Origin: Gambelia wislizenii
Taxonomy: Eukaryota > Chordata > Lepidosauria > Squamata > Crotaphytidae
Length of the DNA stretch: 64,000 nt
Assembly (NCBI GenBank): GCA_030847615.1
Contig: JAUMIR010000005.1
Coordinates: 82,060,492-82,124,491 of the forward strand
Direction: 5' to 3'
Positions 33,865 through 46,221 of the stretch are shown piece by piece. How positions within the stretch are numbered: the stretch's first letter is position 1; every line of letters starts with the position of its first letter. The notes beneath the pieces were generated by a model. The model did no database searches, was not told the origin of the DNA, and saw only the letters and a list, made by a program, of their open reading frames with translations. The position numbers and the translations under genes are program-made.

Positions 33865-35590
33865 ACTTGTCCCTTCTTCCTTGGCATGGCACATGGCATT
33901 TTGCTTCCTGAGGCAAAGGACAAAATGATGTCTTCTCCATTTCAGATACAGGAACAAATTGGATGCGTTTTATTTCAACACTAGCCATATCAATTTTTTC
34001 TCCACTGTACTTCAGGGCAGAAGACCAGTTTAGAGAATGCCAAATATGCTCAGTGTCTGTCTTCTAACAGCAGGATATAACCAGGAGACTTGGAAGAAAT
34101 GGTTGGGCCAGCAGAAGCCTCATCAGTGTCATGATAGACTGACCGCCCCCCAACTATCTTTGGGAGCCATGGGAGATTGCTGACAGCCTAAATCCAATCT
34201 CCACAGGCATCTATAGGGAGAGGACAGGTGCATCAGTCAGTAGGTAAATGGTAATAGCAAGGGAAAAACCCAGCAGGTGACCATTAGCATTGCACCCTGT
34301 TCAGTGAGGGCTTGAACAGATACAGTACTTGACTATGGCATTCCTGAAAGTAGATCTGTATACTCCATATTCATAGTTACTATTGTCAGGGGGATAGAGC
34401 TTCACAGTACAGTGCTAAAAATGTATGAAGCATGTACTTTTGTATATTATCACCCTGGGAAGGCAGTTTCTGATTGTAACATACTGTGACCCTAAGTGAT
34501 AACAGTTATCTCCTGCAGTTTGTTCCACCTCAGAGTTATATCTATCATCACCATTTGATTTATTACTTGATCTTGTTTCAACTTCAGAAGTCAGTGCTAG
34601 TTTGGACGTCTTGATCTCCTGTTGGAATGGTGAAGAATGGCATACTAAATTAGTTGTAAGTAAAATCTTACAATTCAGCAGCAGTTAGGGTTAGAAAGAG
34701 TTCTCCTATGAAATATTTAAGAAACATCCAGCTTTAACTCAAACAACATGTGGGGGAATTACATTAATTCATAAGACCATTTTAACATCAAAGGTAACAC
34801 TATAGTGAAGTATAGTCATTAACAGCTGAATTATCAGAAGTGTCTAGGTAGTGCACTTAAAACACGTTTCAGTAGAGTGAAATAATTTAAAATCCTAAGT
34901 GTGATCTGAAATTGCACACGTCAATTATCACGTAGTCTATAGCATTAAAAATGCATGCAACTAGAAGTCTTAATTATATAAAATACTACAGTGTTAGCAA
35001 TGTTCCAGTCTTTTCTTTTTAAAAGAAATGCAAAGTTCTTTTTGATGTAACATGAATGGGATGATGTTCCTCACAAAATATGGCATGTATCAAGGTGTGG
35101 GCAGAGTTGAGATAATAACATTGAGCCAAGGAAGGGACTGAAATATATATATTTTACAAGGTGAAGCTGCTATATGTTCATTTAGACCACTGGTCCATCT
35201 AGTTCCATGCCCCCCCCCCCACATTTGTTAGCATGACTCTTCTTGTCCCAACATTATCCTTGCAAGCTTGTGCTATAGGTCAGTTGAGAAGAGAGTGGCT
35301 GCCCCTGGATTTGTCTACACTGCCCTCCAAAAAACTTCAGCCTCCCATCTCATTTTCCTGGTGTGCAGTGACCCCACTAATGCCACACATACCATGTAGA
35401 TTGAAGTGAAGTTGGCATAACTAGCCTTATGTTTCCACTGTGAACTCACTTTAGTGCAAGGGGATGGTCCACACCTCTGTTCCCTTGAATTACTTTTGAC
35501 CACATGGCTCTCTTAGCTTTACTGTTTTTTGCCTTCCCAGCATGCAAAAACCTATCAACCAATAGTCTTCATTGTTTACCTGTCAATCTA
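33865..35590. other. No gene recognised
   Basis: No convincing frames or element ends. A C-tract is at 35210-35220. Confidence 0.5.
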
Positions 35591-35598
35591 TTGACCCT

Positions 35599-36026
35599 GT
35601 CAGGGTGCTGGGATATGCAGCCTGGATGTAACATATCATACTGTAAAGAGCAAGTATGATATGTTACAGCCTGCAGGGGCCAGTAATGAGAAGGCTAAAT
35701 GCAGCTGGCTAGCATATTTTGATTAGTCCTGGGAGGCTGGTGTGCGACGTGAGAAGGCCAAATCCTTATCTCTGTGAGAGAATGTGTGTGAGAACCACTG
35801 TCTCTGTATTATTGAGTTGGATTATGCTCTGAGACTGTGTTGTTTGGTCTGAGCTGTACAGTGACTGCACTGTACATTTTGCTGTGATATGTAGTCTGTA
35901 TGGTAGGAGTTTCAGACTCATTGTAAATATCACTATATTATGCTATAGTAAAGGAAAGTAGTTTAGACACAAGCCTGTGTCTGTGTGGTCATTTCTTCAC
36001 CTGATGAATGCAACTCTGCTACAACA
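35599..36026 (+). mobile_element. Candidate LTR fragment
   Basis: TGTTACAGCCTGCAGGGGCC (from 35662) to AACTCTGCTACAACA (36026) has TGTT...AACA ends and the sequence style of lizard LTRs (AAGCCTGTGTCTGTGTGGTC near the end). No AATAAA and no matching 5-bp flanks were found. Just upstream lies a perfect 16-bp hairpin: TGTAACATATCATACT (35627-35642) with AGTATGATATGTTACA (35653-35668), whose right arm overlaps the proposed LTR start. Confidence 0.35.
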
Positions 36027-36029
36027 ACT

Positions 36030-36815
36030 TTTTCTGCCTGGTCCTCTTGATATGCTCAGACATACCAGTGTGCTACAGTGTCAGACCTACCTTGTATTGA
36101 CTGGATGCCTTCCCTATCCAATCCCCTTTTCTCCTTTGCCCAAGTGAGTGATCATCAATAAGGAAAGGAACTTTAAATGTCTCCTCACCCTTTCTCTTTC
36201 ACACACACACATAAAATAAAATGATTCCTTCTCCTCTTTGGGGACATTGCCCTCTCCCCAGAGAGCCTAGCCATGAAATACATGGTGAGGGAGTAGAGTG
36301 GCCACACACTGGCTCATTTACTCACACATTCAGATAGTGGGGGAATAGCTCACTCTCACACTCGAGCAGAGATGCACATGCATGCATTGAATGAAGAAAA
36401 AATGTCAACACAAGGCTGATGGGGGGATCGGACAGAGGCAAGGACAAAAGGGGGAGCAGGCATGCACTGGCTCATTCACTTGGTGTGGAGATCTGCATAA
36501 TACACTGAAATTAAAAAATGGCAATGTACCACGTTTGCTGACCTAGGACCCACAAACCTGTCCCACTCTCCAATTAGCCCACCTACCCCAAATCCATCCC
36601 AATTCCAACCTGATGCTGCCATACATGTAAAAAGATCCAGCTTTTCTGGACAACTGCAGGGTAAAAAGTGACTTTTAAAAAATCACATTAATGAGGAATA
36701 GATATGTTCTCAATGTAAACCTAGCCATTTGTTGTGTGTTCCAATAGAATTCAAAATTAAGTGAGTATTATTATTTTTTTCTGTGTAGACACAGGCCCAG
36801 TGTCAGTGAGTAAAC
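36030..36815. other. No gene recognised
   Basis: Short ACACAC run near 36200; otherwise unique sequence. Confidence 0.4.
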
Positions 36816-36818
36816 TTC

Positions 36819-37308
36819 ATGGCTAAGGGGGTGGTGAACCTGGAGCGTGTCCAGAGAAGGGCAACTAAAATGGTGAAAGGTCTGGAAACGATGCCTTATG
36901 AGGAGAGACTTAGGGAGCTGGGTATGTTTAGCCTGGAAAAAAGACTGTTAAGAGGTGATATGATAGCCCTGTTTAAGTATTTGAAGGGATGTCACGCTGA
37001 GGATGGAGCAGGCTTGTTTTCTGCTGCTCCAGAGACTGGAACACAGAACAATGGATACAAGCTCCAGGAACAGAGATTCCACCTCAACATGAGGAGGAAC
37101 TTTTTGACAGTAAGAGCTATTCGGCAGTGGAACACACTCCCTTGGAGCGTGGTGGGGTCTCCTTCCTTGGAGGTCTTTAAACAGAGGCTGGATGGCCATC
37201 TGTCGGGGATGTTTTGATCAAGATTTCCTGAGTGGCAGGGGGGTTGGACTGGATGGCCCTCGTGGTCTCTTCCAACTCTGCAATTCTATGATTCTATGAT
37301 TCTATGAT
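36819..37308 (+). mobile_element. CR1 LINE 3' end, well preserved
   Basis: An open frame of 132 codons (36819-37217) covers the CR1 ORF2 C-terminus without interruption ([54 protein letters not shown]). The 3' UTR is short and ends in three ATTCTATG units at 37283-37306, the CR1 tail repeat. This is the youngest-looking CR1 in the window. Confidence 0.95.
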
Positions 37309-37454
37309 CCCTAGTCCCAGTTCCAAACTCAAACTCTACACCACACTGGCTTTCTTGACAGATTTTTCAATTGCATTTAAAATATTTCTGTTTCTTATTG
37401 TGGGACACATAACTTAGCCAGTCAGGAATCATGAAAGCAATGTAACCAATGTAA

Positions 37455-38894
37455 GTAAGGGCTTTATCAGACTAGCCCATTAAAACGTTCTTTTGTTGGC
37501 ATTTAATAAAACAACAACAACCATTTTTATGCCAGCAAAAGAATGCTTCCCGTGCACATACCTTCCTCTCCTGGCAAAGGCAGCTCCAACAATAAAGAGG
37601 AAGTGAATGGAGCCCAGTTCACTTTCTCATTTGAAATCCCACAAGTCTTCATCATGCGGGAAATTTAAAAACAAAACAAAAAAAAGCATAAAAAGTTTTT
37701 AAAAGCACACACATGCACACACACAGTTTAAAAGTCCCAAGTACTTGGGAAGGGTCATAAAAAGAGCTAAACTTACCTGGATGTCCCGATCTCACCAGGA
37801 AGTATTTGTGCTGGACCAGCCATTCTTGCTGCAGTCATGAGAGTTAAATGGCCTGAGGTTTCGCGCACCAGCAATGCTGGACAAAAGCAGCATGGGGGAA
37901 TCAGTTGACAGCTTAACCCGTCAATTAAAAATTATGGGTTTTGAGTGACGTTGCCTGATCTGCATGCCCTTTCACAGTTATGGTTCTTTACCAGCCTGCA
38001 CCACAGGATGAACACCATCATCCCCACATTGCCATCGGCAACTCTGTGCTTAAGTCTGTTCAGCAGTTCACCTACCTGGGAAGTATCATCTCCTCAAATG
38101 CCAAGATTGACAAAGAGATCGATCACAGATTAGCAAAGGCATATAGTGCATTTGGAAGACTTTACAAAAGAGTCTGGAGTAATAAACACCTGAGGCGAAG
38201 CACAAAAGTCAGTGTGTATAGAGCCATTGTACTGTCTATTCTCCTTTATGGGTCTGAAACATGGGTCACCTATTGCCACCACTTATGACTCCTCGAATGC
38301 TTTCATCAGCGCTGCTTACAGATAATCCTAAATATACACTGGACTGACTATGTGATGAATGTTGCTGTCCTTGAGCAAGCAGGGATCACCAGCATTGAGG
38401 CCATGATATTGAGAACACAGCTGCGCTGGGCAGGGCATGTTTCTAGGATGGAAGACCATCGCCTCCCCAAAATAGTACTCTACAGTGAACTTGCCACAGG
38501 TCAGCGTAAGAGGGGCACTCCAAAAAAGCGATACAAGGACTTCCTGAAACAACATCTCAGGCTTGGCCAAACTGATCACCAACAATGGTCCGCCCTGGCC
38601 TCACATCGGGACGCATGGAGACGCACTATCCACAATGCTACAGCCTTATTTGAAAACTTACGCCGAACAAGTCTTGAAGAGAAACAACAACGCAGAAAGA
38701 ATCACAACCTAGAAACATCACCCAAGGAGCCCTTCTGCTGTGCTTTCTGCAACCGGACTTGTTTATCTCGGATTGGCCTTTTTAGTTATCAGCACGCTTG
38801 CAGTAAGCGTGGGATGAGTCCTTCCTGAATCTTCATTTGTGAAGAAAAGCCAGAGAGAGATGATGCCTCACTTTGTGTGTCTGATAAAGTCCTA
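37455..38894 (-). mobile_element. MITE, GGACTTTATCAGAC family, copy 3, split by a LINE
   Basis: Left part 37455-37976 starts GGGCTTTATCAGACTAGCCC. The right part 38863-38894 ends GTCTGATAAAGTCCTA. The LINE copy C lies between them, so the MITE was there first. AATGTAA occurs just outside both ends (37448-37454, 38895-38901), a possible target duplication, although ATGTAAC is also repeated locally. Confidence 0.75.
37978..38862 (+). mobile_element. Endonuclease/RT LINE with (GA)n tail, copy C
   Basis: Two long frames: 37980-38288 (from the RT thumb motif FTYLGSIISSNAKIDKEID to LLYGSETWVTYCHH) and 38352-38828 (EQAGITSIEAMILRTQLRWA to a Cys2-His-Cys-like finger and RGMSPS stop). A stop/frameshift at about 38286 separates them. 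It ends AAAAGCCAGAGAGAGA at 38862. 5'-truncated in the RT, so unable to move by itself, but the best C-terminus of the three copies. Confidence 0.9.
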
Positions 38895-38899
38895 AATGT

Positions 38900-39158
38900 A
38901 ACCAAACTTATTATGCTATATGGTGGGGAGGAGCGGATCACACAAACTTCTCCATAAATTCAAAGAATGCATGGAAGAGTTCCTAGGGTGACACAGCTTA
39001 GCTGTATACATTCAAAAGAACTAAATACTGCTTCTCTGATCCTTGACAAATGTCTGTCCCTCAATCCTGCATACATTTGAACATTCTGAGAATTCTTTTC
39101 CATTAACATCCAACAGACAATTGCCAGATTGCAGAGTAGTGCTTGTAGTAGATGAGAC
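38900..39158. other. No gene recognised
   Basis: Nothing supported. Confidence 0.4.
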
Positions 39159-39160
39159 TA

Positions 39161-39391
39161 CAGTTGTCCCTTCATATTCGTTGCGGTTTGGTTCCAGGAC
39201 CCCCTGTGGATACCAAAATCTGTGAGTACTCAAGTCCCATTATAGTCAATGGCATAGCAAAATGGTGTCCCTTATATAAGATGGCAAAATCAAGGTCTGC
39301 TTTTTGGATTATTATTTTTTTAAAGAACATTTTCATGCCGTAAATACTTAAATTCATGGAGACCAAATCTGTGGATAAGGAGGGACAACTG
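39161..39391 (-). mobile_element. Tigger/MER2-like MITE
   Basis: CAGTTGTCCCTTCATATTCG at the left, AGGAGGGACAACTG at the right, TA at 39159-39160 and 39392-39393. The interior (CCAGGACCCCCTGTGGATAC, GGTGTCCCTTATATAAGATG) is the reverse complement of the element at 11167-11399. Confidence 0.85.
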
Positions 39392-39394
39392 TAG

Positions 39395-40340
39395 TCTGTA
39401 TGGACTAGTCTGAAATACCTCTGCCCCCCCACACTTATTGAAAGCACAACAGTGTTGTGTTAATTGCCCTTACAGAGTGATAGTACAAAGTCAGCTCAAA
39501 GTGATAAAAAGGATTGTTTACTTCATTTGAAAAGTGTATTTCAGAACAAAGAAGAACACTGGGAATTTTTTTCCTATTCTTTGCTTCTCACTGTTCAAAC
39601 ACTGGCTAAAATGTGGGTGGGAGCACATACACCCTTTAGAAGGTTGAAGATTTCTTTTCAACCTGTTTGTTTGGATTGAACTAAACCATTGCTTGGGTTT
39701 AGCTATTGATTTCAGCAAAAGAGTCAGGATTGGCCAAAGGTCAGGAGGTCTCAGGAAAATACGTGATGGTGGAATCTAGAGGGAAGGATCCAAATTATAA
39801 AATTCACAAGCTGGTCAGGGCATCCTGGGGCAGAACATCAATCAGAGTCAGAACTGTTGCAGCTTACAAACAAGATTACCCAAAAGTGCTTATTGGCCTA
39901 GGTTATCATACTAGCTTCCTTGTAGTCCATTGGTCCAAAAATGGTAGACAGCCTAGAGGTAGAAAAGCTACCAGAAAGAAACCTCCAAAATTTCAGAAGG
40001 ATGGGTGCAGTAGTTAACATGGAAAAGGAATCCTCTAGTTTGGGACCTTTGGGTTTACTTGCTTCTCCTTGCTTTTGTCTCTGTTTTTTATATTACTTTA
40101 ACTTTCTGACAATTTGCAGGAAAACATAGGCATGTCTCTAGACACAGTTGCAAGGGCTGGAGAGTTTCAGGACGGGTGCAGGGACTAGGGAGTTATGACA
40201 GAGAGCTGATAAGACTTTTGCAACAGTAAAGTGTGGCCATGCTATGAAGGAAGAATCATCTGTCAAAGTCACTGTCTTCCTACAAATACCAGAATTAGAG
40301 AGCTCCCTCATAGTATCAGCTCTAGGATCAGAAGGAGGAC
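39395..40340. other. No gene recognised
   Basis: A 103-codon frame at 39706-40017 has no domain and no supporting signals. Confidence 0.4.
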
Positions 40341-40342
40341 TT

Positions 40343-40908
40343 GGGCTTTATCAGACCACCCACCTTAAACTCGTTCTTTTGCCGGCATAACTTTTCCGTG
40401 TTTATGCTGGCAAAAGAACTCCCCATGCTGCACTTACCTCTAATCCTGGCAATGGCTTCCCCGGCAATGAGCTCTGTTCACTTCTGCTTTGAAACCCTGC
40501 GGATTCTTGTGAAAAGACATGTACATTATTTTAAAAAATAACAAAAGAGAAAAAGTTTTAAAAAGGGCACGCGCACGCACACACACACACAAAACTTCCA
40601 AGTAACCCAGGGTGGGTCATAAAATGCGTGTGACTTATCTGGATGTTGTGATCTCACCCAGAAGTGTTTAGGCCAGACTGGCCATTTACGCTGTATTTTT
40701 GTGAGTACATTGGCTTGAAGTTTCAAACTCTGGCAATGCCAGCACTAAAGCACCACGGGGAGCTATTGATGGCTTAAGCTGTCAATAAAAAGTATGCTTT
40801 CTTGACAGGACATAAATGTGAAAAGGGCGATGTCGTCTGATATGTGCACCCTTTTGTGTTTATGTGGTGTCATTATGACACCATATTTAGTTTGTTTGAT
40901 AATGTCCC
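40343..40908 (-). mobile_element. MITE, GGACTTTATCAGAC family, copy 4
   Basis: GGGCTTTATCAGACCACCC at the left, TTTGATAATGTCCC at the right. Interior TTTATGCTGGCAAAAGAAC, GTGATCTCACCCAGAAGTG and AAAGCACCACGGGGAG match the other minus copies. A (CA)n run at 40578-40590 lies inside. Confidence 0.75.
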
Positions 40909-41029
40909 TTGTCAGTCTTTTCCATTCTCCCTCCCCATCTTGTCCAGGCCTGGATGTTTTGCCAAGAAAATATGCCACTTCCGATAAAAGACTGCCTACA
41001 TTCCTGAAGTCAAAAGTAAAGTGTTATAC

Positions 41030-41110
41030 AGCATAAGCCTATATCCACTAGTCTGGAGTAATTCCCATTGAACTCAATGGGTGTTCTTTCTGAGTAGGCA
41101 TGCTCTAATG
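41030..41110. repeat. Short sauropsid repeat
   Basis: GAGTAATTCCCATTGAACTC, AATGGGTGTTCTTTCTGAG and GTAGGCATGC form a weak palindrome around CCCATTGAACTCAATGGG. A frequent squamate interspersed unit by my recognition; class unknown. Confidence 0.5.
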
Positions 41111-42204
41111 GATCTCTTGCTACACCTCTCCTGTCTTTCTCCCTTCACTATGACACCTCTCCCGAGAACTCCTCTATTCTGGAGTTCAGATCTCTTTACT
41201 GGAAAAATTTAAAAAGTCAATATTGGCTGCTGAATGGATTCTGTCTCCTTTGCAAACACAACATCTGTGTTCTAGCACTTGTATTCAGCTTTCCCAATTC
41301 TTGGACAACAATTTCCCTTATCCCAAGAAATTTTGGCCAGTGCTCGGAAATAATGGGAGTTGAAGTCCAACAATATGTACAATCTACAGTATCTACAAGC
41401 TGAGATACAGCGTGGCTAGCTTTTAATTCCATCAGAAACACTTTCCAGATCCTTGCCTTCCCAAATTCCAGCAGGAAGTCTATTGTGCAATGATTTGAAT
41501 GACATAGACCTTGACTAGGCAGATGCTTGCCTACTGAGTTAAATCACAAGGGTAACCACTTTGCTGAAAACCATTATCTGAGCAGATGCAGGTGCAGACA
41601 ACAATGATCCTGAGAGAGAAGAGAAGTCCCAGTAAAGAGACTTTCATCATGCAGGGTGTTAAGCCTGAATCAGCACAAATTTTAAATAATCATCCCTTGT
41701 ATTTGAATGTTATGGTTGGGATATTATTCAAGGGTGAAACTCAAAAGGGAGGTTAAGTCCAATTCTGATAGCACTTGCACCAGAGTAATCTCCCATTTAC
41801 TCCACTGTTTTTAAATTGATGAAGATGGCACATGAATGAGACCCAGGCTCTTTGTGGTAATCGAAAGCCTGAATTCAGCAGAACACTTCAATGTGCAGCA
41901 GGCTAAGCATGATCTCAAACAGTCCACTGAAAGCGTGCCCATATGGCAGATCTTTCAAAGAAGATTGTAGCAATTATTTTCTGGCATGTCTTGCACAAAG
42001 GTGTATCTGTTCCTGTCACATCGTTTGAAGTGCTTTACTTGTATGACACTTTTAACAAGAAAGAGGTCTTCTGTTTAGAGAAAAGAGAGTGCATGCAATT
42101 TTATTGGGGAACAGAGCTTTGCCTTTCAGAATACAGTTGGTGTATTTAAATAAATGCACAGCTAAAAACTAAAGTGACTAGTTATTGTTCAGACTTGCTG
42201 CTTG

Positions 42205-42275
42205 ACAACAGGCTATGATCCTATGCACACATACTGTACCTTTGAGTAAGCGCCATTGAACACTGTTGGTTTTTT
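42205..42275. repeat. Short sauropsid repeat, related
   Basis: ATGATCCTATGCACACATAC and TTTGAGTAAGCGCCATTGAA correspond to the other half of the unit at 41030. Confidence 0.4.
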
Positions 42276-42389
42276 TTATTTTAAAAAAATTGTGGCACAC
42301 TTAGGGCTGAAACAGATACACAAATGTTCATTGTATAAATGCTCTCCTCCAATATGTAGTGATCAACCCCAAGCTTGATGGGAATCCTG

Positions 42390-43500
42390 GGGGCCGTTTA
42401 CACAATGAAAATGTCCCGAGAAGAATTCATGTTGATCCCTGGCAGTTTACACGTACATCGGGTTGGGTACGTGATTTTCAGAAGGGGGACCACCTTTTAT
42501 CCCTCAACCTGCGGGACTTCCAGTCCTGCGGTTTGTGCCGGTTTTTAAAAAAGTCACTGGAGGATTCGGAAAATCGGAAATGTAAACAGCCTGGGACAAA
42601 ATGTCTTGGTACTGGGATGACCGGAAATGGTGACTGGGGGCGGGCTTAGAGATCAGCGACCAGAAAAGGAGGGGTCAGTCACCCATTCAACAGATCCAGC
42701 CTCACCAGCCGAAAACAAAGGCATCCCTTCCAGCTGCACAAAGGTTGATGTGTGTGTGCGCGTGCGCGTGTGTACTCAATCACCTTTTTAAATGGATTTC
42801 TACACTGCAAGCCCTTCAGCTTTACCTTTTCCTCTACTGCATGTTACAGAGAGATCGTGGTGGGCAGTGGGTTGCCCATTCATCCCCTGCTTTGGTCACC
42901 TCCCTGGGTCAGAACGAGCACATTAAAATATTCAAGCCTCTGAGCGAATGAACACCCTTTAATTCCCCCTCTCTGTGTCTGTGTCTTTCAAAACGCCTGC
43001 CTGTAGCCAGCTTGAAATCTCTGCAGCCTGCTTTAAGGGTTAATATTTTAAAGAGGCAAGGGGAAACCCAAGCGGCTTGATTTCAAAAGGAATGCCCTGC
43101 GTCTGAGAGAAAGATCTGTCTGGATCTTTCAAAATGCTTTCTGCGTCTTCTGAAAGGGTTAAAATTTTAAAGAAGCAAGGGGGAATAACAAACCTCTTCC
43201 CTCCTCTCCCCCCCCCCAGCCAGCCAATAGCATCGCTCGTGGCACGGAACTCTAAAGGAAGTGCGTCACTGAGGTTGTGAAAACAGGAGTAATCGCATCT
43301 TTGATTGACAGCCAAAAAAACAATAAAATAAAAAACCTACAACCTAAAAAAACCCGGAACTTTGGACGTGTAAATATCAGTCACGGGACCACCCGGGATA
43401 TCCAGATCAGTGACATAAATCATATAAACAGCGAGGGACGGACTCGTGATCACAAAGTCATGGTAAGCACCGTGACAATTTGTGTCGTGTAACTGGCACC
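42390..43500 (+). mobile_element. Non-autonomous PIF/Harbinger derivative, 1.1 kb
   Basis: The first about 290 bases (GGGGCCGTTTACAC start) match the left end of the 6.2-kb element at 45855, and the last about 210 (from GAGTAATCGCATCTTTGATT to GTGTAACTGGCACC) match its right end. Target CTG is at 42387-42389 and 43501-43503, the CWG type reported for some Harbinger families. The middle (about 42690-43265) is not related to the large element and has no recognisable gene. Confidence 0.9.
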
Positions 43501-43503
43501 CTG

Positions 43504-44220
43504 TTTGGGGGAAAGGCCCTGGAACTCTCTTCCTGGAAAGAGGAAAATGTCCCTTCCTTATAATCTTTCCTTCGTCATCATCAGCAGATACATTTTTCTT
43601 CTGACAATCTTTGGAGAATGGAAGGTTGTTGTTTTTTTAAAATGTTGTTGGTAGTTTAATTCCATTTTAATGTTGATTGTATGTTTTTACTATTGTATTT
43701 GAATTTGTAAGCCAAATTTGGGGAAAAGGTGAGATATAAATAAAATCATCATCATCATCATCATTGTCATCAAGGCTTTATCTAACTTGTGATCTCTCAG
43801 TATTGTAATATAGAACCCTTCCTTCCCTCTGACCCTGCCTGCCCCAACATTTCTGTTTGTATGGGTAGGGAATATCCCATTGGCAACAACAAGAGCTTCC
43901 TTCTGGTACAAACAAAAGAAAAGAATAACAAACAAACAAACAAACAAACAAACCTCAGCCATGCTTGGTGTGAGGGAGCAAACTAAGGTTTAAGCCCCCT
44001 CCCACTTCATGATCTCAGCCCACATGGGAGCACTCCATATAATATAATAATCCCGTGATACAGCTTAGAAAAATAAAGCTAATGAATTTATCATATTTAT
44101 ATTCCAACTTCCTTCCATCATGGGACCCATGGAGATCGCATAGGATTCCTCTCCGTATACTGGCCAGATCCAAGACTGCTTAGGTTCAGCAAACTTAGAT
44201 TTATTTATTGAAAATATTTT
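43504..44220. other. L2-type 3' end and simple repeats
   Basis: 43640-43745 ends TTGTAAGCCAAATTTGGGG and GAGATATAAATAAA, a plus-strand L2-type terminus followed by (ATC)n to 43765. (AAAC)n lies at 43927-43953. Confidence 0.5.
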
Positions 44221-44224
44221 ATGC

Positions 44225-44895
44225 TCTTCTTCTTCTTCTTCTTCTTATTATTATTATTTATCGATAACCTGCCTTTTTTTCCAGGTTTAAAAACACATAC
44301 TTAATAATTCATAAAATATTAACTTTTTAAAAGAGATTTAACAATATAAAAAATAAAAACAGTTAAAACTTAAGCCATTAAAACACACACACACACACAC
44401 ACACACAGAGAGAGATCATCTAGAAAAATCAGTTAGAAAAATCCAGCATGTTGTTAAGGTGGAATGGGCTTTATACAATCAATCATCAAATGCCTGTTGA
44501 AACAGAAAAGTCTTTACTTTTATGACAAAAGAAACTATGGAGGGTGCCAGTTTAACTTCTCTGGGAATGGAGTTCCAGTGCCTGGTTGAAGCTACTGAGA
44601 AGGCCCTCACCTTTGTTACCACCAGATGTACTAAGAGAGTGGTGGGTCAGAGAGAGAGGCCTCCCCAGCAGATTTCAAACACCGGGCAGTCTCATAAGGA
44701 AGAATGTGATCCTTCAGATCACCTGGACATGAGCTTATATTGGGCTGTATAGGTAAAAACCAGCACTTTGAATTGTGCCTAGAAAGGAATTAGCAGCCAA
44801 TAGAGATGCAACAAGAGAACTGTGTGTTCCCTGTAGCCATCTCCAGTCAGCAATCTAGGCACAGATGCTTTGGACCAGTATGCTGTCTGCTAATA
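44225..44895 (-). mobile_element. L2-type LINE remnant
   Basis: It starts with (TTC)n(TTA)n and GATAACCTGCCTTTTTTTCC (reverse of the LINE terminus). Then come TGGGAATGGAGTTCCAGTGC, CTACTGAGAAGGCCCTCACC and GCACTTTGAATTGTGCC, standard L2-group landmarks. A (CA)n run interrupts at 44384-44406. Confidence 0.6.
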
Positions 44896-44899
44896 TAAA

Positions 44900-45851
44900 A
44901 TAAGTAAGATGAGCAACACTTTCAAAGCAACAAATGAACCATTCCTTACTGGCTGGAAATCTCTCTGAGCCAGTTGTCATCATTCAGCCTAACCTACCTT
45001 ATGAGGTAATTTGATGTTAAAATCTTGCTCTCAGTTTCCAGAAAGAAGCATAGGTTACAAATACCATAAACAAATGTCCAGTCAACTTTCAGTGCTTCTC
45101 AGTTATATTGATATCCATGAGACAGCTTTGAAAACATAAGTAGTCTGATAAACAAATGGGATTTAGCAGTGCTAGCTTCATCATGCTCCAATTGAACAAA
45201 TCTGAGATCCCTAATACAAAATATGACTCAATAACACTATTTAATGAGCTTTTGCCACCCTGGACTTGAAAGATATCTCTCTAAGATTTATATAAGGAAT
45301 TTGCAGGTTTAGTCTGTTCTGTAGTCCTAAAACTCTGTCAGGTGAACTGGAATTTTGTAGACACAGAAAAGAAAAGTGATCATTATGAGATTAAAAATAA
45401 GCCAAGACCAGACAACAGTTGGGACAATATGATTTAAAGGCCAGACCTTAAATGTGTGTATGCTTGCTAAGTAACATGACAAATTAAGTTCAGCTGTAGA
45501 TAGCAGAAGTGACAACTCAGCTGTTTTGCATAATTAACACAAAGGGAGTCACAGCTAGCTAAATACGCAAATGTGTTGGGTGGACAAAATGTGTTTGAAG
45601 CCCATGAAAGAAAGAAAAAAGAAACAAAAGGAAAAAGACACTGTGTTAACATAATTTGAAGACAACATGAAAATCTTGGACTTTGGGGTGAGGACTGATG
45701 GTGAATTAAAGTCACCGTGCAAGCTCTGCAGCAGGAAAAGCTTAAGCAGCAAGACAGTCAGCTAGAAGGCAAGGTCCAGACAAAGAGAGAGCATGAGATT
45801 ATGTACGCATGCACAAAAATGTTGCTTCTCACTAGGAGACTGAGGAAACTC
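44900..45851. other. No gene recognised
   Basis: Unique sequence before the Harbinger element; no supported frames. Confidence 0.4.
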
Positions 45852-46221
45852 CAAGGGGCTGTTTACACGATGAAGATGTCCCGGGAAGAATACGTGTCGC
45901 TCCCTGGCAGTTTACACGTACTTCGGGTCAGACACGTGTTTTTCGGAAGGGGGCCCACCATTTGTCGCTCAACCTGCAGGACTTTCAATCCTGCAGGTTG
46001 TGCCGGTTTTTAAAAAAGTCACCGGGGGATGCGGAAAATCGGAAATGTAAAAAGCCCGTGACAACATATCATGGGTACAGGAGATGCCCAGAAATTGCCC
46101 TGTCCATGGGCGGGCTCTGGCCAGTAATTAGGTGGTGTACCTGCCCCCTTTTTGGTCATCCCAAAATTTGAAGATGATATCTCCATTGTTCTCCTGGCCG
46201 TTTACCTGAGCAGTTACAGCT

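Noticed and set aside
39706..40017. 103-codon frame with basic tail
   Set aside because: No recognised domain, no splice or promoter signals; likely chance.
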